Source: Druceiella hillmani (Eukaryota > Arthropoda > Insecta > Lepidoptera > Hepialidae). Taken from it: a stretch of 64,000 nt of DNA. The position numbers and the translations under genes were made by a program. Below are positions 58,388 to 64,000 of the stretch, in pieces; the stretch's first letter is position 1, and each line of letters opens with the position of its first letter. The notes under the pieces are model-generated. The model saw only the letters and a list, made by a program, of their open reading frames with translations. It searched no databases and was not told where the DNA came from. The stretch lies in assembly GCA_039881145.1 (NCBI GenBank), contig JAYKKI010000074.1, forward strand, positions 10,109,501-10,173,500, given 5' to 3'.

Positions 58388-60390
58388 ACCATGTAAAAAT
58401 TCATCTAAAAACAGGGAAAAGATTTGGGAGAGAAAACCAAGGAAGAATGATTGAGGATTAGAGTTCAGCTTATTTTACAGTTTGGTAGCATTAACGCTCG
58501 AGGAATATTCATATAACCAGATGTCAATTGACAAGGTGATAATTAAAGTAAGCAGATTTCCAGAGCAAAGTCCAGGATCATATATTTATAAGTTACCGAG
58601 ATAACAGGATGTTAATATTACGCAGTTTATTTAGGCGTTTTGGATACAAAACTTTGAGCTTGAAGCACATAGGACTAGTACACACTTTCCGTATGCACAA
58701 GGGTTGGTTTGTGAAGTTGAATAATGTGCAGGTTTAGCAATGACAAAAATCTATAAATGTTTACTTAGACCCAAAATACATATAGCGATTGTTTTGACTT
58801 TACTTTTTTTTATTTTATTGTTTTCATATATTTTTTTAAAAGTGGAACGATTATCCTTCATATGCGTATTTAAAATGTGTACTCGGGTAGTCTAATATTT
58901 TTAAAACATACTAATGATAAAAAACAAAAGCACTAACTAATGCAAAGCGAGTGTAAAAACGCTAAATAATTAAACAATTAGTCAATTTTTCCCCTATATA
59001 GATCTTCTTTTCGTCTTCAAACCGAGCCACTTGAATATAAACCGCATGTTCAAGTTTAGCAGGTCTTGAATTTATTCACAGAGTATTTGTTTTTTACCAA
59101 ACGCATTTAGGATCACACATTATCTTCTTTAAATAAATAAACTGAAAAATTAAATATATCTTCTGAAAGGTGAAATGTTTTTTTTTCTCATATAAACTAT
59201 TTAGTTTAAAAATGAGTTCATGAAACATTCTAAAGCTTGGCGTTTTAAACTGAAAGATGCCCCTCGAAGTCGACATTTCACCGAAAGTAGTTAGGTTTAA
59301 ATCATTTACCAAATTATTTAAACCTAATATAACAAGATACAGCAGTAGCAATAAGGATATTATTTTCAGAGTCAGTATCAGTCGCAACGGGGAGAAATAT
59401 GGTTTTCTATATTAAAAATGTTCAAAAAAAATTAAATGAACCACGGTTCATTGTCCAGGAAACGACACGCGTTTCATTATTTGCGGTAGCACTTATAATG
59501 CTTTTCGATTTCACAAGTATTAATATTGTGACGATTATAAAACTGATTTCACAAAAATTATTTTTCTTTGAAAACAAATAAGTACCAAAGGATGTAAAGA
59601 GAATGTAAAGGAACAATGTTATGATTCTAAAATTTAAAAAAAATCTCCTCAAAAGGCTCCTCATTGTAGTGAAATTATGATTTCAGTTATAACTATATCT
59701 AAAAAACTTGCGTCCACTAGTTAGATTAAATAAAAAAAAATGGACGCCCTAATTTTTTAACACAATATGATGCAAACAATATCCGATATTTAGTGTTAGT
59801 TTCTACAACGCAACAAGTTTGTTTCTTTTATACACATATCATAAAAATATTTAAAATTTAAGTAACATTTTGTGATGGTACTGTATTCAGGAGTTAAAAA
59901 AATGGCCAAATATGAGTGTCGCTCTCGTACCGAGAATTTCGTACCTCGTTCGAATTGAAATTATTGATCTTTAGTCATCACTAATAGCTAATTCGCAAGC
60001 GCAATATATAGTTAGTTAAATCTAATATAATTAATTAGGGAACTTAAATATTTTCGTGAATATCTCAAAAATTATGACTCAGATCCTGTTTATAGTTTTC
60101 CTACAACATTTAGATAAGATATTAAACACCCTTTTTTCCTGATCTCAGGTTCAGTGGTTTTCCTTTACGTATTTTGCCAGTACATTTCTAAAGATATATT
60201 ATCTGAAATTATAACAAGAAAATAGTTTTAAGACCTCTTCAATCTTATTGAAATTAAAATAAATCTATTATATATTATTAAATGTTTTTTAGTTTTGGCT
60301 CTTAAGATAGGTAGGAAAAGTATACTAAAACATAATATTAAAATATGGCATAGCAATATAATATTAAAGTATAAAAAATATAGTATATAA
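58388..60390. other. AT-rich stretch, no gene seen
   Basis: Open frames at 59094-59387, 59399-59581 and 59422-59664 overlap on both strands and show no recognised family. No RNA gene or element boundary was seen. Confidence 0.45.
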
Positions 60391-60590
60391 CTGTCGTCGC
60401 CGTGGTGTGTTAGGCCATATGGCCTTTGACGGTGCGGCGCACCGCGGGGACCCGGGTTCGATCCTTCGATTCCCGGCCGTTCGTCGAATGGGGCTAGAAT
60501 GGTATTATGTTTTGCTCTAAGATATTGCTTTCGTAGCAATAAGTTCGCCATATGCATCCATTAGGTACGTTAAAGTAGATAAATAAATAA
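60391..60590 (+). mobile_element. tRNA-derived SINE, better preserved copy
   Basis: The segment begins near CGTCGCCGTGGTGTGTTAGG (A-box-like) and contains GCGGCGCACCGCGGGGACCC and GGTTCGATCC (60455-60464), an exact pol III B box. It then holds TTCGATTCCCGGCCGTTCGT, GATATTGCTTTCGTAGCAAT, AAGTTCGCCATATGCATCCA and a tail TAGATAAATAAATAA. Core and tail are shared with 1770-1960. A short repeat of the B-box region (TTCGATCC then TTCGATTCC) is visible. The minus-strand frame 60228-60557 crosses it and is not a gene. Confidence 0.85.
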
Positions 60591-60907
60591 CATATAAATT
60601 TGCGATAGTGAAGCCTAATAACTTTATTTCTATGGCAAATTTTAATATTATGTTTTATTATTACAAACGTTTTAAATGAATACTCCAAGTGATTTCTGAC
60701 AAAAACAGCTATACAGACGCATAGATGGATACGTGATAGATCTTAAATGGGTTCAATATTTAGTTTTAAAATAGGGAGCCCTAAAAAGTCGACAGATGAA
60801 ATTTTATTATATATTGGACTGAAAGTCTATCTAATGACGTGTGTATTTTTTAATGTTCGGCGATTATTAGCTTCGAGGATAAGATATGTTTCCGTTGCAT
60901 CGTAATT
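60591..60907. other. AT-rich stretch, no gene seen
   Basis: No recognisable feature before the hairpin pair. Confidence 0.4.
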
Positions 60908-60990
60908 TCGAAGCCCAAACAGCAGACGCCCCCGTCTACTGTTTGGACTTCGATATTCTCGAAAACTTCCCGGCATTCAAATGCCGGGAA
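60908..60990 (-). repeat. Two adjacent hairpins
   Basis: The first (60908-60953) has arms CGAAGCCCAAACAGCAGACG and CGTCTACTGTTTGGACTTCG around a CCCC loop. The two non-complementary positions are C-A on the plus strand but become G-U wobbles in a minus-strand RNA, so that RNA would pair along the full stem. The second (60967-60990) is TTCCCGGCAT, loop TCAA, ATGCCGGGAA. Open frames on both strands (60850-61044 minus, 60886-61143 plus) are mirror consequences of the hairpins. Origin unknown: a MITE fragment or a small RNA precursor. Confidence 0.85.
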
Positions 60991-62124
60991 AGACGTAGTT
61001 CTACACGTTACCCACATTTGCATTACTTCTTGTATGTTGAACACATTATGTCCATTTATATTAGTTTTGCATATTTACAACAATACCTACATTTTTATCC
61101 CGTTTGTATATTTACATTGTCAAAATTTCGATGGGCTTTTTAGATCCACATATTTTTCTTAAATTATCTAAAGTCATTGAACAAACTCCAAATGAAAAAA
61201 ATAACGAGTTGAAGTTAGTGTCTTAATCAGTTTTTTTTAAATCGTAATTTTTTAATTTAATGCTGCTTTTTTTTAAAACTTCTAAGTTATTTAACACATA
61301 AAAATCTTGACACTTATTTATTACCTTAAGATTAATTTAAAATGTTTTTCGGAATTTTTTCCAAGGAAGTGATTTTTTATTCGTAGATTACAACGTACCG
61401 CTTAGCTTTAACGCTGCGTATACTTTAGTTATACTATTTCAAAACCTAATTCACGTCTTGTTACTTACTAATTGAGGGTTAATAATTAAGCCGACGCGCA
61501 AAGTACACAGTTTTGGATTTATCTGTGAACAGCCAGATGCATATGAACACGGAATGCATTGAATATTTTTGCCGTTAATATCTATTATGATAAATTTAAC
61601 GTTTGAAATATTTATATGACTCGATGTATTTTTCCTTGTTTTTATTTAAAAAAAAAAAGATTGCAAAAAACACGGGTCTAAGTGTTTACATACGAATAAA
61701 ACATTACAGATTAACCATAATCTAAAAAGGAAAGAAATTTGAGGAAAAACAATTTTGTAAATAACGAAATAAGTGTTTCAATAAATTCGAACGAGGGCAC
61801 TCAATATTTTTAAGGGTTGAGCCCATGCTTTCAGGTCTGTATTCGGATACTCAAAGTGAGTTAACGAGGTTTCATGACTTCAAATTAATAGGAATACTTA
61901 GGTACAATATGGGTAGTTACGCGGCTGCGCATCCATCTCGGCCATTACATTGGAACGTGTGTTGCAGTCGTTGTACAAAGAGACGGTATCGTTTAGGTCA
62001 ACCTTTCTGTAAACCATACTAACGGGAAAGGTGCGACTGAATAATTTTACTGATGGAAAATCTATTCTTTAGAAGAATGTCTTGTCTTCTTTTTTGAAAG
62101 TGAAGTTAACATTCTAATCCGAGA
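60991..62124. other. AT-rich stretch, no gene called
   Basis: A GC-richer patch at 61820-62035 holds a plus-strand open frame from an ATG at 61825 (65 codons). It includes GSYAAAHPSRPLHWNVCCSR then CTKRRYRLGQPFCKPY. The Cys/Arg-rich end is unusual, but no family was recognised. Confidence 0.35.
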
Positions 62125-62225
62125 TAATTTTATTAACGGATGTTAATAGTTCAACCGTGATTAAAGATATTTGCAACTAAATAGTTATCACGTAGCAAAA
62201 TAACTAAATCGTCGGATGTATAACA
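62125..62225 (+). repeat. Single diverged unit of the ~125-bp tandem repeat
   Basis: ATTAACGGATGTTAATAGTT, CAACCGTGATTAAAGATATT, TGCAACTAAATAGTTATCAC, GCAAAATAACTAAATCGTCG matches one unit of the array at 24408-25330, especially the second unit (TTAACGGATGTTAATAAATA, ATTAAAGATATTTGC). Confidence 0.65.
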
Positions 62226-62712
62226 TTATAAGATGTTGATCATATTATCTATATAGTAATATTGAAAATTTAATTATGCACAATTAAAACGGTTTAAAGA
62301 AAATTGTGATTAAAAAGTAACGCTATTTCATATTGCAAATTTGAGTATAAATGATAAACAAAAATATATTTTTTTAAATTTTTAGGTTAAAATTATATGA
62401 TTCCACGTGTAAATTTTCAGTGAAAATTGCTTTCATTCACTAATTTTTCTGCCCAGCTTTATATATAAACCTTTATCATATCAAGTCATCCAAAGAAAAC
62501 TATCCAAGCAGGAAATAACAATCGAGGCGATGACAAAACTAATTAATTTAAAGAAAATAAAAATTTCCTTCCTTTTACCAACAAACATTTTCATCATTTT
62601 TATTCTATTATTTTAATTTTTTAGTTTTGGTTTTCATTTTTGCAGTTTTTTTCTGTGACCAGCAATTACTTAATTTTTATTTTTTTACTTAGAAAGTTCT
62701 TGAATAAACAAT
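62226..62712. other. AT-rich stretch, no gene seen
   Basis: Nothing recognisable was found. Confidence 0.45.
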
Positions 62713-62870
<158 letters not shown>

Positions 62871-62871
<1 letters not shown>

Positions 62872-64000
62872 ATTTATAACGCTGCGCAGATAGCGCGGTG
62901 TGGTATATCGATTAGGCTTAATATTATGACATTTACGCATAAATTCGTTTTTTAGATATATAATTTTTTTGTTAAGTCCGTATTAGTTATTTCATTAAAA
63001 TTAGTTGATTGATTTCATAATATTTAAAATGAAAATTAATTAGCCTCGCATACTTTTGTCGATTTTCTCTTTTGCACATAGTTATTACAACTAAGCTTTT
63101 TACTTTCTGGATAGCGTATTAAATGATAGTGTATCATGTTAAGATCACCTGAAGCTTTAAGTCATGTTAATATGAAGTGTCAGGGACACGATACGGTATA
63201 TTAGAATTGGATGTCTAAATGAAAAATAAAACTGTAAACTCGCATGCACATATATGTTTACTTAGAGATATAAATGTTAAAATAGATGTAATTAAAAAGC
63301 GGCGGTTAATAAACTAAATTTTTCTGAGAAGAATTATGCTCAAAATATTTACCTTTTTATTTAAATATTTCTTAATATTTAAAATACGTATCAAAAATAT
63401 TGAGAAAAATACATAGAAAAGAACACAGTACATCGTAGTATCGCATTTACATCAATATTTTCATCATTAATTTACTACATCAATCTTAAATGGTAAATAA
63501 GCGTTTAAAAACGACAAAGGGAAAAAGACTCACTTTAGTCTTTTTTCTTTTTCCTTTATTGTTTTGCCAGTTTACTTAAGGTAGATAAGAATTAAAATTC
63601 TCATGTAAAGTAGGTAAAATTGTTTTAAATTAGTCTGTATAAAGAAAACAAAAATAAATTTCATGGTCTCGAGATAAAAAACAAGAAAACAAGCACGCAA
63701 GCAAGAAAACAAGCACGACCCAAAACTGATATTGGTTGCTAATTGGGTGAAGTTTATAAAGAAGAGAGGAAAATTTAGAAACAGTTATTTCTGAAGACAG
63801 TAAGGACATATTTACTAAAATTTTATAAAATTAAGGTTCATTCTCGTTATTCAAGATAATCTTAATCTGTCTATTTCTTCGTTTGAGTTCTGCAAGGTGG
63901 ATTTTGATGCGGTTTTTATTGCTATGCAAAGTGTTTGTCTAGAGGGGTTTTCATTATGATGTGGATGCTTAGGTTAAAGAGCTATGTTAATATCTGCGCG
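62871..64000. other. AT-rich stretch, no gene seen
   Basis: A short tandem duplication of AAGAAAACAAGCACG lies at about 63681-63718. The segment AAAAAGACTCACTTTAGTCT followed by TTTTTC near 63523-63548 is a short inverted repeat. No gene was recognised. Confidence 0.45.

Overview
The window is strongly AT-rich eukaryotic DNA, most probably from a moth or butterfly (Lepidoptera). It has no operons and no long clean reading frames. It carries several dispersed sequences that I recognise from memory as typical of lepidopteran genomes: an ACCGACTTCAAAAAAG-type repeat, and a repeat whose two ends read like TAGGGTTC and like GACAGAC/AACGAAGTGATC. No database check was possible. I find no intact cellular protein-coding gene. 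The window looks like intergenic DNA or the inside of a very large intron, filled with decayed transposons, simple repeats and old local duplications.

Layout. 1-9 kb: a perfect 38-bp palindrome, a tRNA-derived SINE, a lepidopteran repeat copy, a perfect 28-bp-arm hairpin, a 0.9-kb almost pure pyrimidine tract (6.74-7.64 kb) and several (TA)n arrays. 9-10.4 kb: an unrecognised, broken coding-like relic. 13.6-24 kb: copies of a dispersed family (family A), a 170-bp MITE-like element, and one arm of an old duplicated segment. 24.4-25.9 kb: a lepidopteran-type repeat with five ~125-bp tandem units, followed by a ~380-bp element with ~95-bp terminal inverted repeats. 20.9-29.5 kb: three direct, diverged copies of one segment. 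A GC-richer possible regulatory island at 28.2-28.4 kb interrupts one copy. 31.0 and 34.0 kb: another old duplicated pair.

34.7-36.2 kb: a PIF/Harbinger relic with a MADF/BESS-type gene on the plus strand and a broken DDE transposase on the minus strand. 38.3 and 39.4 kb: two copies of the same unrecognised coding relic. 42.5-43.0 kb: a piggyBac-like transposase relic. 43.3-45.7 kb: a decayed Jockey/CR1-like non-LTR retrotransposon. 47.1-47.95 kb: the C-terminal part of a restriction-like-endonuclease (R2/R4/NeSL-type) non-LTR element. 56.2-56.8 kb: a second reverse transcriptase relic.

The most striking structure is a giant inverted repeat at 47,980-54,705. Its two arms are ~2.55 kb each, co-linear and roughly 88-90% identical by eye. 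They flank a 1.6-kb spacer that holds a broken reading frame. It may be a DNA transposon with giant terminal inverted repeats, an inverted duplication, or a source of long hairpin RNA.

The features do not form a pathway. The common theme is mobile DNA and its decay. Coordinates of relics were read by eye and are approximate to tens of bases.
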